Shown here: positions 32,652 to 42,997 of the stretch, one piece after another
How positions within the stretch are numbered: position 1 is the stretch's first letter
Layout: every line of letters starts with the position of its first letter
NCBI GenBank assembly: GCA_945872795.1
Contig: CAMCAZ010000001.1
Coordinates: 1-56,084, forward strand
Direction: 5' to 3'
DNA length: 56,084 nt
DNA from: Chryseobacterium gleum
Lineage (GTDB): Bacteria; Bacteroidota; Bacteroidia; Flavobacteriales_F; PHOS-HE28
Notes under the pieces: model-generated
Told to the model about the DNA's origin: nothing
The model's database searches: none
What the model saw: the letters and a program-made list of their open reading frames with translations, nothing else
Made by a program: the position numbers and the translations under genes

Positions 32652-34529
32652 ATGTCTTCTTTCGACGCGCTCGGTCTCCGCGCGGAGACCCTCCGGTCTC
32701 TTACCGAGATCGGCTTCACCACCCCCACTCCGGTCCAGGAACAAGCCATCCCGCTGCTGCTGAAGTCCGAGAAGGACGTGGTGGCCCTGGCACAGACCGG
32801 CACGGGCAAGACCGCCGCGTTCGGCCTGCCCATGCTCGAGTTCCTGGACCCCCAGGACAAGACGATCCAGGCCCTGATCCTCGCCCCCACCCGCGAACTG
32901 TGCGTGCAGATCAGCAAGGACCTCGAGCGCTTCTCGTCGAACCTGAAGGGGACCCGCATCGTGGCGGTGTATGGTGGTGCGAGCATCCGTGACCAGATCC
33001 GCGACATCCAGCGGGGTGCACAGATCATCGTGGCCACGCCGGGCCGCCTGCTCGACCTCATCGGTCGCCAAGTGTTGGACTTGACCACCGTGGACGTGGT
33101 GGTGCTCGATGAAGCCGACGAAATGCTCAACATGGGCTTTCAGGAGGACCTGACCGAGATCCTCCAGAACACGCCCCAGGACAAGCGCACCTGGCTCTTC
33201 AGTGCCACCATGAGCAGTGAAGTGCGCCGGATCGCCAAGCGTTACATGCGCGAATTCGAGGAGCTCAGCATCGGCCCCGCGAACAGTTCCGTCTCCGCCA
33301 TCCAGCACCAGTACTGCGTGGTCCATTCCAAGGACCGCTACGCCGCCCTGCGTCGTTTCGTGGATGCCGACCCCGACCTGTTCGGCATCGTGTTCTGCCG
33401 CACCAAGCATGAAACACAGGACCTGGCCACGGCCCTGGTGAAGGACGGCTACAACGCCGATGCCATCCATGGCGACCTGAGCCAGGCCCAGCGCGACCAG
33501 GTGATGGGCCGCTATCGCGCCCGCAGCATCCGCCTGCTGATCGCCACCGACGTGGCGGCCCGTGGGATCGATGTGAAGGACGTGACCCACGTGATCCACT
33601 TCGACCTGCCGGGTGAAGTGGAGAACTACACCCACCGCAGCGGTCGCACAGGCCGAGCCGGTCGTGCGGGCATCTCGCTCAGCATCATCGGTGTGCGCGA
33701 CGTGAACAAGGTGCGCCAGTTGGAGCGTGGCCTGAAGACCCACTTCATGTTCGTGCGTGTTCCCGGCGGTGCCGAGATCGGCAAGCAGCAGGTGGTGGCC
33801 TACATGAAGCGCCTGAAGAGCGTGGAAGTGGACCATGAGGGCCTGGCCGAACTGCTCTCCGAAGCCCGTTCAGAGCTCATGAGCTTCGAGAAGGAGGAGC
33901 TGATCGACCGTTTCATGAGCCTCGCGTTCAACCGGATCATCGACCAGCACCGCACGTCCTACGACCTCAACGTGGACATGAGCCGCAAGGACCACAGCGC
34001 CCGTGCCGAGCGCCCGACGTCGTTGGAGCGCTTCAGCACCGGCCGCCAGATGTTCATCAACCTCGGCACCGCCGATGGCTTCGACAAGGGCAAGATGCTC
34101 GGTTACATCTGCGGCATCAGTGGTGTGAGCGGCGAGATCATCGGCAAGATGCTCATCAAGGACGTGTATTCCTTCGTGGACATCGAGCCCGAGCATTTCG
34201 AGCAGGTGAAGAACTCCTTCAACAACGCCAACTACAAGGGCCGCAGTGTCCGTGTGGACGAGGCCGGAGGACCTGGCAAAAGCTCTCCCCGCCCCAGCGG
34301 CGGCACCGGATACCAAGGTGGTGGCGGCGGTGGATACAAAGGCGGTGGCGGTGGCGGCTACAAGGGCGGTGGTGGTGGTGGCTATCAGGGAGGTGCTCCC
34401 CGCAGCGACCGCGGCGATCGTCCACAAGGCGGTGGTGGATACCGCGGCAACGACGACCGTGGTGGCTATCCCAAAAAGGACGGTTTCTACGAGCCCAAGC
34501 CCAAGTTCCCGAAGAAGGAACGCAAGTAA
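32652..34529 (+). CDS. DEAD-box RNA helicase with DbpA-like RNA-binding domain and Gly-rich tail
   Basis: ATP-dependent RNA helicase, 625 aa, likely acting in ribosome assembly or mRNA turnover, often cold-induced. All core motifs are present: Q motif (TPTPVQEQAIPLL), Walker A AQTGTGKT near residue 47, the DEAD box at 153-156, SAT near 183 and HRSGRTGRAGR near 328. From about 455 there is a DbpA-type RNA-recognition domain (RQMFINLGTADGFDKGKMLGY; GEIIGKMLIKDVYSFVDIEP). The last 70 residues are Gly/Tyr-rich repeats, as in DeaD/CsdA relatives of Bacteroidota. Stand-alone gene between divergent and convergent neighbours. Confidence 0.96.
   Translation: MSSFDALGLRAETLRSLTEIGFTTPTPVQEQAIPLLLKSEKDVVALAQTGTGKTAAFGLPMLEFLDPQDKTIQALILAPTRELCVQISKDLERFSSNLKGTRIVAVYGGASIRDQIRDIQRGAQIIVATPGRLLDLIGRQVLDLTTVDVVVLDEADEMLNMGFQEDLTEILQNTPQDKRTWLFSATMSSEVRRIAKRYMREFEELSIGPANSSVSAIQHQYCVVHSKDRYAALRRFVDADPDLFGIVFCRTKHETQDLATALVKDGYNADAIHGDLSQAQRDQVMGRYRARSIRLLIATDVAARGIDVKDVTHVIHFDLPGEVENYTHRSGRTGRAGRAGISLSIIGVRDVNKVRQLERGLKTHFMFVRVPGGAEIGKQQVVAYMKRLKSVEVDHEGLAELLSEARSELMSFEKEELIDRFMSLAFNRIIDQHRTSYDLNVDMSRKDHSARAERPTSLERFSTGRQMFINLGTADGFDKGKMLGYICGISGVSGEIIGKMLIKDVYSFVDIEPEHFEQVKNSFNNANYKGRSVRVDEAGGPGKSSPRPSGGTGYQGGGGGGYKGGGGGGYKGGGGGGYQGGAPRSDRGDRPQGGGGYRGNDDRGGYPKKDGFYEPKPKFPKKERK
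34312..34395 (+). repeat. In-gene Gly-rich repeat of the helicase tail
   Basis: About three successive 24-27-bp units encode GGGGGGY followed by K or Q. Units are similar but differ at third positions, so the repeat is older than a recent slippage event; copy number may still vary. Confidence 0.7.
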
Positions 34530-34545
34530 GCGCGGCGCTGCGCGA

Positions 34546-35145
34546 TCACGCAGGCCACTTCACGGACACCACGACCTCGTTGCGCCGGCCCACCAGTTGC
34601 CACGGTGGGTTGTAACCCAGGTAACGCACCGGCCCCAGCGGTGTCAGGCCCTGTTGAACGAGCCGTTCCAATAGTTCGGCGGAGCGTTCCTGGATCATCT
34701 GTTCATTGGCGAAACCGCTGAAGCGGAGAGCGGCCACCACCTCTTCGGGTGCCCGGTGCAGGCGCACGTCCGGGTCGTTCGGTCGAGGCAGGCTGTCCAT
34801 GGCAAGGTCCTCAGGCATCACGAAGCTCATCCGCGAACTATCCGACCCCAGTTCCATGTGCACCGGTGCGGTCATCGCGATCTTCCGGCCACCCTCGTTG
34901 TCACCGAAGATGTATCCGGCCAGCTGCCGGAAACCGCTGCTGGAGACCTCCGAATACGCACCGCCCGGACGCACCACGGTGGCCACCAAGGCTTCGGGAT
35001 AGCGGCGCACCTCCAGGTCATCCATGGTGCGCAATACGGTGTAGGGTTGCTGCTCGGTGCGGTCGGTGCTCACGGTGGTATAGGCTTCAAAGCCGACGAA
35101 GAGGACGGCGATTCCGATCAGGATGTACATGGTGCGTTTCTTCAT
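34546..35145 (-). CDS. SOUL-family heme-binding protein, membrane-anchored
   Basis: Protein of 199 aa from ATG 35145 (MKKRTMYILIGI). An N-terminal membrane helix or uncleaved signal (ILIGIAVLFVGFEAYTTV) anchors a SOUL/HBP domain: YTVLRTMDDLEVRRYPEALV, SSSGFRQLAGYIFGDNEGG, KIAMTAPVHMEL near residue 95 and FVMPEDLAMDSLPRPNDPDV are the hallmark blocks. Family members bind heme or are of unknown role. The longer upstream frame is not supported. It converges with the helicase gene. Confidence 0.92.
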   Translation of the reverse strand: MKKRTMYILIGIAVLFVGFEAYTTVSTDRTEQQPYTVLRTMDDLEVRRYPEALVATVVRPGGAYSEVSSSGFRQLAGYIFGDNEGGRKIAMTAPVHMELGSDSSRMSFVMPEDLAMDSLPRPNDPDVRLHRAPEEVVAALRFSGFANEQMIQERSAELLERLVQQGLTPLGPVRYLGYNPPWQLVGRRNEVVVSVKWPA

Positions 35146-35369
35146 GGTCCATGCCACTGAAGCACAACTCAACAATGACCGTGCGATGGCATCCTTGAAG
35201 AGAACACCTGCCGGGGGGCTCCTGTTCAAGCTGGAAGCGCTGCGCCATGAACCATACGCCTGGATGGTACCTGTCGAAGGACCCGGAGACCGCCGGGGTG
35301 GAGCGGTCGATGTGCGGCCGGACCGAGCCACGTTAGCCCCTTCTCCCGTGCTTAACCTTCGCTACCATC

Positions 35370-35915
35370 CTAGACCTTCATCTCTGCGGCGATCAACTTG
35401 TCGATCAGCTCATCGACCTCCACGGCCGTGATCACGCGCGTGGCACCGTGCAGGAAGCCGTCGCGCTCCATCCGCGCCATCTGCTCGACCAAGCCGTCGA
35501 AGAAGCCGTTCACGTTCAGCAGGCCCATGGGCTTGGCGTGCAGACCCAGTTGACGCCACGTCAGCAGTTCGAACAGTTCGTCCATGGTACCGAAGCCGCC
35601 GGGCAGCGCGATCACCGCCTGGCTGCGCTGGTGCATCACCATTTTCCGTTCGTGCATGTCGCGCACCATCACCAGCTCGGTCACGCGATCGTGCGCCAGT
35701 TCCCGTTCGGTCATGAACCCTGGGATGACGCCCACCACCTTCCCTCCTGCTTCCATCGCGGCATCAGCCACGGCGCCCATCAGGCCCACGTGTCCACCGC
35801 CATACACCACGCCCAGGCCACGCTGGGTAATGCTGCGTCCCACAGCACGCGCGCTTGACATGTAGATGGGATCATGGCCTGCACTGGCCCCACAGAAAAC
35901 GGCGATGTACTGCAT
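35370..35915 (-). CDS. LOG-family protein (cytokinin riboside 5'-monophosphate phosphoribohydrolase-like)
   Basis: Rossmann-fold protein of 181 aa in the LOG/TIGR00730 family, which cleaves nucleoside 5'-monophosphates to base and ribose 5-phosphate. The start is ATG 35915 (MQYIAVFCGASAG). Hallmarks are YGGGHVGLMGAVADAAMEAG near residue 37 and the phosphate-binding LPGGFGTMDELFELLTWRQL near residue 100, with the conserved R-x-x-M-H region just before it. The physiological role in bacteria is uncertain; nucleotide salvage is most likely. A -7 box lies 4 nt before the start. Confidence 0.93.
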   Translation of the reverse strand: MQYIAVFCGASAGHDPIYMSSARAVGRSITQRGLGVVYGGGHVGLMGAVADAAMEAGGKVVGVIPGFMTERELAHDRVTELVMVRDMHERKMVMHQRSQAVIALPGGFGTMDELFELLTWRQLGLHAKPMGLLNVNGFFDGLVEQMARMERDGFLHGATRVITAVEVDELIDKLIAAEMKV

Positions 35916-35919
35916 GGAG

Positions 35920-35927
35920 CGAAGGTA
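35920..35927 (-). promoter_or_regulatory. -7 promoter box, leaderless arrangement (LOG gene)
   Basis: Minus-strand TACCTTCG (TAnnTTCG) ends 4 nt before ATG 35915. Confidence 0.4.
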
Positions 35928-35966
35928 GGAGGCCACCCCCCATTGATCCATCCGCACCCTTCCCGC

Positions 35967-36644
35967 TCAAATGTCCCGCACGCACCGCACCGCGTAACCG
36001 TCAGCCTTGTTCATGTAGCCCACACCTGTGACCATGGCGGGGGATCCATTGAGGTCGGCGTAGTGGATCAAGCGGCCGCACCACGCCTCGCTCATGCTGC
36101 CCTCCACCGAGGTCCAATACACGGCTGAGCTGCCGCCATGGCTGAACACACCTCCGTCCGAACGGATCCCGCTTGGAAGTCCGCTGAAGCCGCTGCTGTT
36201 GTCAGCGGCCGTTGCAGACCCGGGCCATTGCGCCGCACCCGTCGCCCGCAGGCGGTACCCAACGGAGTCCTCGCCCAGGCATGTCTCCATCGCCTCCCAA
36301 TCCATGTCAGTGAGCACATGCCAACCTTGCGGTGCGAGGCCCCGCGGATCGTTCACCGCATACCAGTTATAGAGCCTGCCGTAGCGATGGTAGGTGGCCG
36401 AATCGTTGTTGTACCAGCACCAGGCACCGGTGGTCAGCTTCACCCACGCCTCAGGGTCGGTGACCTGCGGAATGGGGTCGCCGTTGCGGTAGGTGGCCAC
36501 ATCCAGGTTGCGGGTCGACCATGTGTGGCCGCAGATCGTTGTGGACGCGTTGGTTGTCGTGACGCTGGTACTCATCTCCCAGTTCGGTGCAGGCGAACAA
36601 GAGTAGATCGGCAGTACGAATGCAAGAGCCTGGATGAACTTCAT
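35967..36644 (-). CDS. FISUMP-domain secreted protein
   Basis: Exported protein of 225 aa with the Fibrobacter succinogenes major paralogous (FISUMP) domain. A signal peptide (KFIQALAFVLPIYSC) ends in a Cys that could be lipidated, although the -2 Tyr is not ideal for a lipobox. The domain starts with CGHTWSTRNLDVATYRNGDP and continues with WCWYNNDSATYHRYGRLYNW, GWHVLTDMDWEAME, SGFSGLPSGIRSDGG and YWTSVEG, ending GYAVRCVRD, all canonical. A cell-surface role is assumed but unknown. It is coupled to the upstream membrane-protein gene by ATGA. Confidence 0.9.
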   Translation of the reverse strand: MKFIQALAFVLPIYSCSPAPNWEMSTSVTTTNASTTICGHTWSTRNLDVATYRNGDPIPQVTDPEAWVKLTTGAWCWYNNDSATYHRYGRLYNWYAVNDPRGLAPQGWHVLTDMDWEAMETCLGEDSVGYRLRATGAAQWPGSATAADNSSGFSGLPSGIRSDGGVFSHGGSSAVYWTSVEGSMSEAWCGRLIHYADLNGSPAMVTGVGYMNKADGYAVRCVRDI

Positions 36645-37015
36645 GGGTCTGATCGCCGGGCTGATGCGAGCCTGGGCCGCAGGAATGAACCGAGCAGCAG
36701 GAACAACACGCCTGTGCCGCCCAACAGTAGTTGCAGGAACTCCATGTCATTGCTGCGGCCCGGCTGTGCGCCGATCCAGAGGCTCGTGAGGAAGAGCACC
36801 GCACCGAACACCAACACCACCGCCCGCTGCCATGGCCGTCGTTTGAACAGGTAGAGCACCGTGATGATGAGCCCGGAGACCACCAGGGCGAGAACCACCG
36901 CTCCGAAGAGGACAGCGGCCGCTATGGCATTCTCCGTGCCTTGGGCGCGAAGCGGTATGGCGACCAGCAACGCCAGAACGACCAACGAAGAACGGATAGG
37001 ATGCCCGGTTTGCAC
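36641..37015 (-). CDS. Small membrane protein of unknown family
   Basis: Protein of 124 aa with a GTG start at 37015. The N-terminal hydrophobic stretch (SLVVLALLVAIPLRAQ) looks like a signal peptide ending in AQ, followed by three further hydrophobic segments (about 30-52, 65-82, 92-110) separated by basic loops. No family was recognised. It overlaps the FISUMP gene by 4 bp and is probably its operon partner. Confidence 0.7.
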   Translation of the reverse strand: MQTGHPIRSSLVVLALLVAIPLRAQGTENAIAAAVLFGAVVLALVVSGLIITVLYLFKRRPWQRAVVLVFGAVLFLTSLWIGAQPGRSNDMEFLQLLLGGTGVLFLLLGSFLRPRLASARRSDP

Positions 37016-37019
37016 GGTG

Positions 37020-37027
37020 ACAAGATA
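37020..37027 (-). promoter_or_regulatory. -7 promoter box, leaderless arrangement with GTG start
   Basis: Minus-strand TATCTTGT ends 4 nt before the GTG start at 37015. It supports that start and a leaderless transcript for the membrane protein–FISUMP pair. Confidence 0.42.
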
Positions 37028-37348
37028 GCGGCGGAATGAGCGGTGATCACGGTTTCGAACCCCAGGGTCGTCCGCTCAAAGCAGCGGACAGACCCGGGTG
37101 AGGTTTGGAGTGGACGCCCTGCGTTGGTCTCCAGAGACAGGCGGAGGTGGGGGGGACACCCTGCGGTGGTTCAAACGGCGGCCACGCAAGTCCTCATTGG
37201 TCATGGAAAGACCTGCCGTTCGCTCTCCTTGACGTTCATCCATGGCGCGAAGTTCGTCTGCGAACGGGGACAAGGCAATCGGGTCGCGGATCACGCAAAG
37301 TGATGTGCGCAGGGACAACGGAAAGCGGCGTGCGGCAGCACATTGATG
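37028..37348. other. Intergenic stretch without a supported gene
   Basis: About 320 bp upstream of the sensor kinase. Overlapping short frames exist on both strands, but none shows a domain. A GGTTTCGAACCCC string resembles a tRNA T-arm, but no cloverleaf can be built around it. Confidence 0.5.
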
Positions 37349-37387
37349 CGGAATTCAATTCCACTGCTACTTTTATACGGAATTCAA
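37349..37387 (+). repeat. 10-bp direct repeat flanking a promoter-like box
   Basis: CGGAATTCAA occurs at 37349-37358 and 37378-37387, a 29-bp period. TACTTTTA at 37368-37375, a TAnnTTTN -7-like box, lies between the copies, 17 nt before ATG 37393. The layout suggests a possible operator pair for the kinase gene. Confidence 0.35.
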
Positions 37388-37392
37388 CGCAT

Positions 37393-38712
37393 ATGCCTGC
37401 CGGACCTGATCGATATAACCTGATGCTGACGCGCTTGATGGTGTTCCTGCAGCGCGCTCTCAGGATCGAGTCCCTGGGTATCGGTGACAAGATCTTTGCG
37501 ATCAACACCGCGTCACTGCTGGTGTTCGGCATCTTCCTGTTCGTCATGGACCGTTCCGGGGTCATGGTACCCGCGTGGATCGCCCTCAGCCTTTCGGGAG
37601 GTGCCCTCATCGCCCTGGTCCTTGTCAGGCTGCGCATGACCTATGCCGCGAAGATGCTCGTTCACACGCACACGTCGCTGGCGATCTGTGCCATCAACAT
37701 GGTCTTTTCGCTGTCATCGCTCATCATCCTCTTCCTGGTCCCCGTGTTCGTGAGCCTCGTTGTAGTGTTCAGCGGTCGGGAGCGATGGTTCTCCTTCATC
37801 TTTGGCAGCCTGCTCCTGGTAGTCTGCACCTGGCTCGTCCTTGCCGACCCGCGCTTCCAGCCGATCGAACTTGGCACCGATGACATGGACATCATCCGTA
37901 TCGTGAATGTATTGGGGGCTATCCTGTTCACGCTTTTCCAGACGGCGTTCACCGTGCAGGTGAACGAACGCTACCGGGCGGACCTGATGGAACTGAACCG
38001 CGAATCAGCCGTCTACAATGCCAGCCTGGAGACCAACGTGACCGAACGGAACCGACTGATCCAGATGATGTCGCACGACCTGCGCAGCCCGTTCAGCAAC
38101 CTGATCATAGGTCTTGATGATGCCGTGATGGCGGAGCTTGATGAGCAGGAACGCCTTGCCCTGATACAACGCATCCGCAGTGAGGCAAGTTCCACGCTGG
38201 GCATGCTCGATGGCATCCTCCTGTGGGTGCGGTCGCGGCAGGGCTCCTTGAAACTCGACATACACCGGACACCGGTAACGCCCCTCGTGGAACAACTGTG
38301 TTCCCAATTCGCTGAGGAGGCCTCCCGCAAGCACATCGAATTACGGACCGAGGTGCAGGAGCACCTTCATGTGCAAGCGGATCGCTTCGCCATCTCCAGC
38401 GTGTTGCGCAACCTTGTGTCGAACTCCTTGAAATTCACGCCGCCCAACGGGCATGTGCTTGTGACCGCGACAATGGACCAAGGACAGGCCCGCTTTGTCG
38501 TGCGGGACACAGGCCATGGCTTGACGCCCGACGAGCTCGAACACGTCCGACAACGGCTATCGTTCTCGCGTCGCGGCACCAACAACGAAAAGGGGCACGG
38601 TGTCGGGTTGCTCATCGCTCAGGAGTTCCTTGACCGCCACGACAGCCGGCTCGAGGTGAACTCAACACCCGGTGGGGGAACGGAGTTCAGCTTCCGGATG
38701 GCGGCGGGATAG
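37393..38712 (+). CDS. Membrane sensor histidine kinase
   Basis: Two-component sensor kinase of about 439 aa (ATG 37393; ATG 37423 is an alternative). Five to six membrane helices fill residues 30-190 with little periplasmic loop, so the signal is probably sensed in or near the membrane. A short linker leads to the HisKA box MSHDLRSPFSNLIIG, with the phospho-acceptor His near residue 228. The ATPase domain shows N box LRNLVSNSLKFTPPNG, G1 VRDTGHGLTPDEL and G2 GHGVGLLIAQEFLDRH, ending GGGTEFSFRMA. There is no receiver domain and no response regulator gene nearby, so it is an orphan kinase. Confidence 0.93.
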   Translation: MPAGPDRYNLMLTRLMVFLQRALRIESLGIGDKIFAINTASLLVFGIFLFVMDRSGVMVPAWIALSLSGGALIALVLVRLRMTYAAKMLVHTHTSLAICAINMVFSLSSLIILFLVPVFVSLVVVFSGRERWFSFIFGSLLLVVCTWLVLADPRFQPIELGTDDMDIIRIVNVLGAILFTLFQTAFTVQVNERYRADLMELNRESAVYNASLETNVTERNRLIQMMSHDLRSPFSNLIIGLDDAVMAELDEQERLALIQRIRSEASSTLGMLDGILLWVRSRQGSLKLDIHRTPVTPLVEQLCSQFAEEASRKHIELRTEVQEHLHVQADRFAISSVLRNLVSNSLKFTPPNGHVLVTATMDQGQARFVVRDTGHGLTPDELEHVRQRLSFSRRGTNNEKGHGVGLLIAQEFLDRHDSRLEVNSTPGGGTEFSFRMAAG

Positions 38713-38858
38713 GCAGGCGCGGAAGGACTCGATGAAGACGGCATGGTGATCTCACCTCCGGCGATATCGTATCGAACGACCCTGCCTCCGTCAGACAGGA
38801 CCGGTAGACCGGCCTATCGCAGGCTTGGCGTCCGGCCTGCCGAAGGCATGGCCGAGCA

Positions 38859-39062
38859 TCACTTCGCCTTGGCCTTGGAGGCCTTCATCCGTATCGTCCG
38901 CTTGGCTACTGCCGCCTTCGGCAATGCACGCTTGGCAGCAGGGCGCTTCTTCGACGCATGCTCCTTCCTGATCAAGGCACTGATCAGCTTGCGGTCCTCG
39001 GCGGTGAGTGTACCACCGGCGATGACCAGATCCACCTCTTCGGGTTCTTCCTTATGGCGCAT
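38859..39062 (-). CDS. Small acidic-to-basic protein, partner of the upstream unknown gene
   Basis: Protein of 67 aa starting MRHKEEPEEVDLVIAGGTLT. The N-terminal half is acidic and carries EVDLVIAGGTLTAEDRKLIS, followed by ALIRKEHASKK and a Lys/Arg/Ala-rich tail (about 25 residues) that looks nucleic-acid-binding or disordered. No named domain. It starts one base after the stop of the 175-aa protein. I recall similar short proteins paired with the same larger gene in other Bacteroidota, but this was not checked. Confidence 0.6.
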   Translation of the reverse strand: MRHKEEPEEVDLVIAGGTLTAEDRKLISALIRKEHASKKRPAAKRALPKAAVAKRTIRMKASKAKAK

Positions 39063-39063
39063 G

Positions 39064-39591
39064 TCAGTTCGTCTTGAAGTAGTGGTCGACCAATGCTCTT
39101 GAAGCCTGTGTGTCGAGGTACATCCTGTTGCCTCGCAGCACCTTGGCGCCCAGCGTGGAGATGTAGTGCTCGGGCAACGCGTGCTTGGACACGAAAGATA
39201 CGAAACCGGCATGGCCTTTATCGAAGGATAGCTGACCCGCAAAGGCCAGCAGATTGCCCGCCACCCCATGGAAACGCTTCTTCGCTCCACGGTTGTGTGC
39301 GGCACTCTCCAGCAGGTGTGCGAAAACGTGGTCGCCCAGGTCCTCGATGCAGATGAGGCCTTGGATGATGTCCGGCTCTTTGCGGGTGGTGAGTTTGTAC
39401 ACTTCGCGTTTTGGTTGCGCAAGTTCACCATGCCAATCGAACAGCCATGAACGCTTATGGATCTGCTTCCGGTGAATGGTGAGTACCCGTACCACCTCGG
39501 TGGGCATCTCACGGCCTGTGGCGACCTCCTTTAACGAGTTCGTCAACTCGTCGATCTCGGTATCGAGTTCCCTTGAGCGTCGTTTGGCCAT
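39064..39591 (-). CDS. Uncharacterised GNAT-like protein of a two-gene module
   Basis: Protein of 175 aa from ATG 39591. The first 50 residues are charged and helical (ELDTEIDELTNSLKEVATG); the rest has an N-acetyltransferase-like pattern: DIIQGLICIEDLGDHVFAHL, then GVAGNLLAFAGQLSFDKGHA and GFVSFVSKHALPEHYISTLG, ending GNRMYLDTQASRALVDHYF. The G-x-G/A loop expected for acetyl-CoA binding is not classical. The gene sits 1 bp upstream of a short basic partner, a layout seen in toxin–antitoxin pairs; that role is only a hypothesis. A TACCTTGG box lies about 20 nt before the start. Confidence 0.65.
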   Translation of the reverse strand: MAKRRSRELDTEIDELTNSLKEVATGREMPTEVVRVLTIHRKQIHKRSWLFDWHGELAQPKREVYKLTTRKEPDIIQGLICIEDLGDHVFAHLLESAAHNRGAKKRFHGVAGNLLAFAGQLSFDKGHAGFVSFVSKHALPEHYISTLGAKVLRGNRMYLDTQASRALVDHYFKTN

Positions 39592-39666
39592 GGCGTGCGT
39601 CGTTCCAAACGCCAAGGTATGACGAGGGTCCGCGGAAGCGATCGAGCGGAAAGCGCGACCCGAGGG

Positions 39667-39772
39667 CCCTGAGCGGAGCTTTACGGAGTCGAAGGGTGCG
39701 AGGGGCACGCCCACCCTTCGACTCCTCAGTCGCTGCGCGCCTTGCGCAGTGCCGCTTCGCTTATGCTCAGGG
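39667..39772. repeat. REP-like nested inverted repeat
   Basis: The inner arms GGAGTCGAAGGGTG (39685-39698) and CACCCTTCGACTCC (39712-39725) are perfect complements; outer arms CCCTGAGC (39667-39674) and GCTCAGGG (39765-39772) also pair. The whole looks like a dispersed intergenic palindromic repeat. It begins 5 bp beyond the decayed carB 3' fragment. Confidence 0.65.
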
Positions 39773-39776
39773 AGGG

Positions 39777-39932
39777 CTACCTGCTGAAGTAAAGACTCCT
39801 CTCCCCTTAAACCTGCCTCTGCATCGCCACGCATAGCCGTGCCTCGCAGTGACAGAACCCCGCGTCTTCGCTCGGGGCAGGCTCCTCCTTCAGGTCCTTG
39901 ATGAAGTAGATGGCCTCGCTGGTGCTCTTTAT
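39777..39932 (-). pseudogene. Decayed 3' end of a second carB
   Basis: On the minus strand this fragment reads KSTSEAIYFIKDLK and later RQV, stop, GERSLYFSR and a final TAG. It aligns with the end of the intact carB (KSTGEAIYFIKDLK ... RQVYGERSMYLSR). A TAT-to-TAA change puts a stop inside it, and a 57-bp in-frame insertion carrying a palindromic repeat separates the halves. It starts exactly where the small membrane gene downstream of carB ends. It is non-coding today. Confidence 0.85.
39812..39883. repeat. Palindromic insertion inside the carB 3' fragment
   Basis: Segment with outer ends CCTGCC and GGCAGG, inner CCCCG/CGGGG arms and an imperfect hairpin around CTGCATCGCCACG. It occupies the position where the intact carB has only about a dozen bases. 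One CCTGCC end is native carB sequence, so the inserted part is about 57 bp. Confidence 0.55.
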
Positions 39933-40183
39933 CCTAGGTGTGGTATCATCATCACGATGATCATCAAGAGCACCATGATCAGTGAACTGAGGAAGAGAAC
40001 GCCAAGAAAGAGCAGACTCTTTCGCTGTTGTTCCCTAGGGAGCTTGCCTTGGTTCAGCCGAAGCAAGAGATCAGGACCTTCATACTTCTCCTTCAACCGC
40101 GCATGTGCCCGGTTATTCCGCCAAGTCCATCACCCGCCGAATGACAACCAACCCACTACCAACGCGTAGATAGGCCAGGGCAT
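39929..40183 (-). pseudogene. Small two-helix membrane protein gene with an internal TGA
   Basis: ATG 40183 lies 3 nt after the carB stop (TAG ATC ATG). The frame reads MPWPIYALVVGWLSFGG, a TGA at codon 18, then WTWRNNRAHARLKEKYEGPD and, near the end, QRKSLLFLGVLFLSSLIMVL, stopping at TAA 39929-39931. Two hydrophobic helices flank a charged loop, which looks like a real 84-aa membrane protein broken by one mutation. A start after the TGA (a TTG) would lose the first helix. No family recognised. Confidence 0.45.
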
Positions 40184-40186
40184 GAT

Positions 40187-42980
<2,794 letters not shown>

Positions 42981-42997
<17 letters not shown>

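Noticed and set aside
32391-33836. 481-codon minus-strand open frame
   Set aside because: Antisense to the DEAD-box helicase; only its far end, in another frame, holds the real DUF4834 gene.
34546-35331. Longer 261-codon version of the SOUL protein
   Set aside because: The first 60 codons have no signal or domain; the membrane helix begins right after ATG 35145.
37043-37303. 86-aa open frame and a GGTTTCGAACCCC T-arm-like string upstream of the kinase
   Set aside because: No domain in the frame, and no acceptor, D or anticodon arms can be placed around the string, so neither a gene nor a tRNA is supported.
39849-40169. 106-aa plus-strand open frame next to carB
   Set aside because: It runs antisense through the carB 3' remnant and the small membrane gene; composition is not protein-like.
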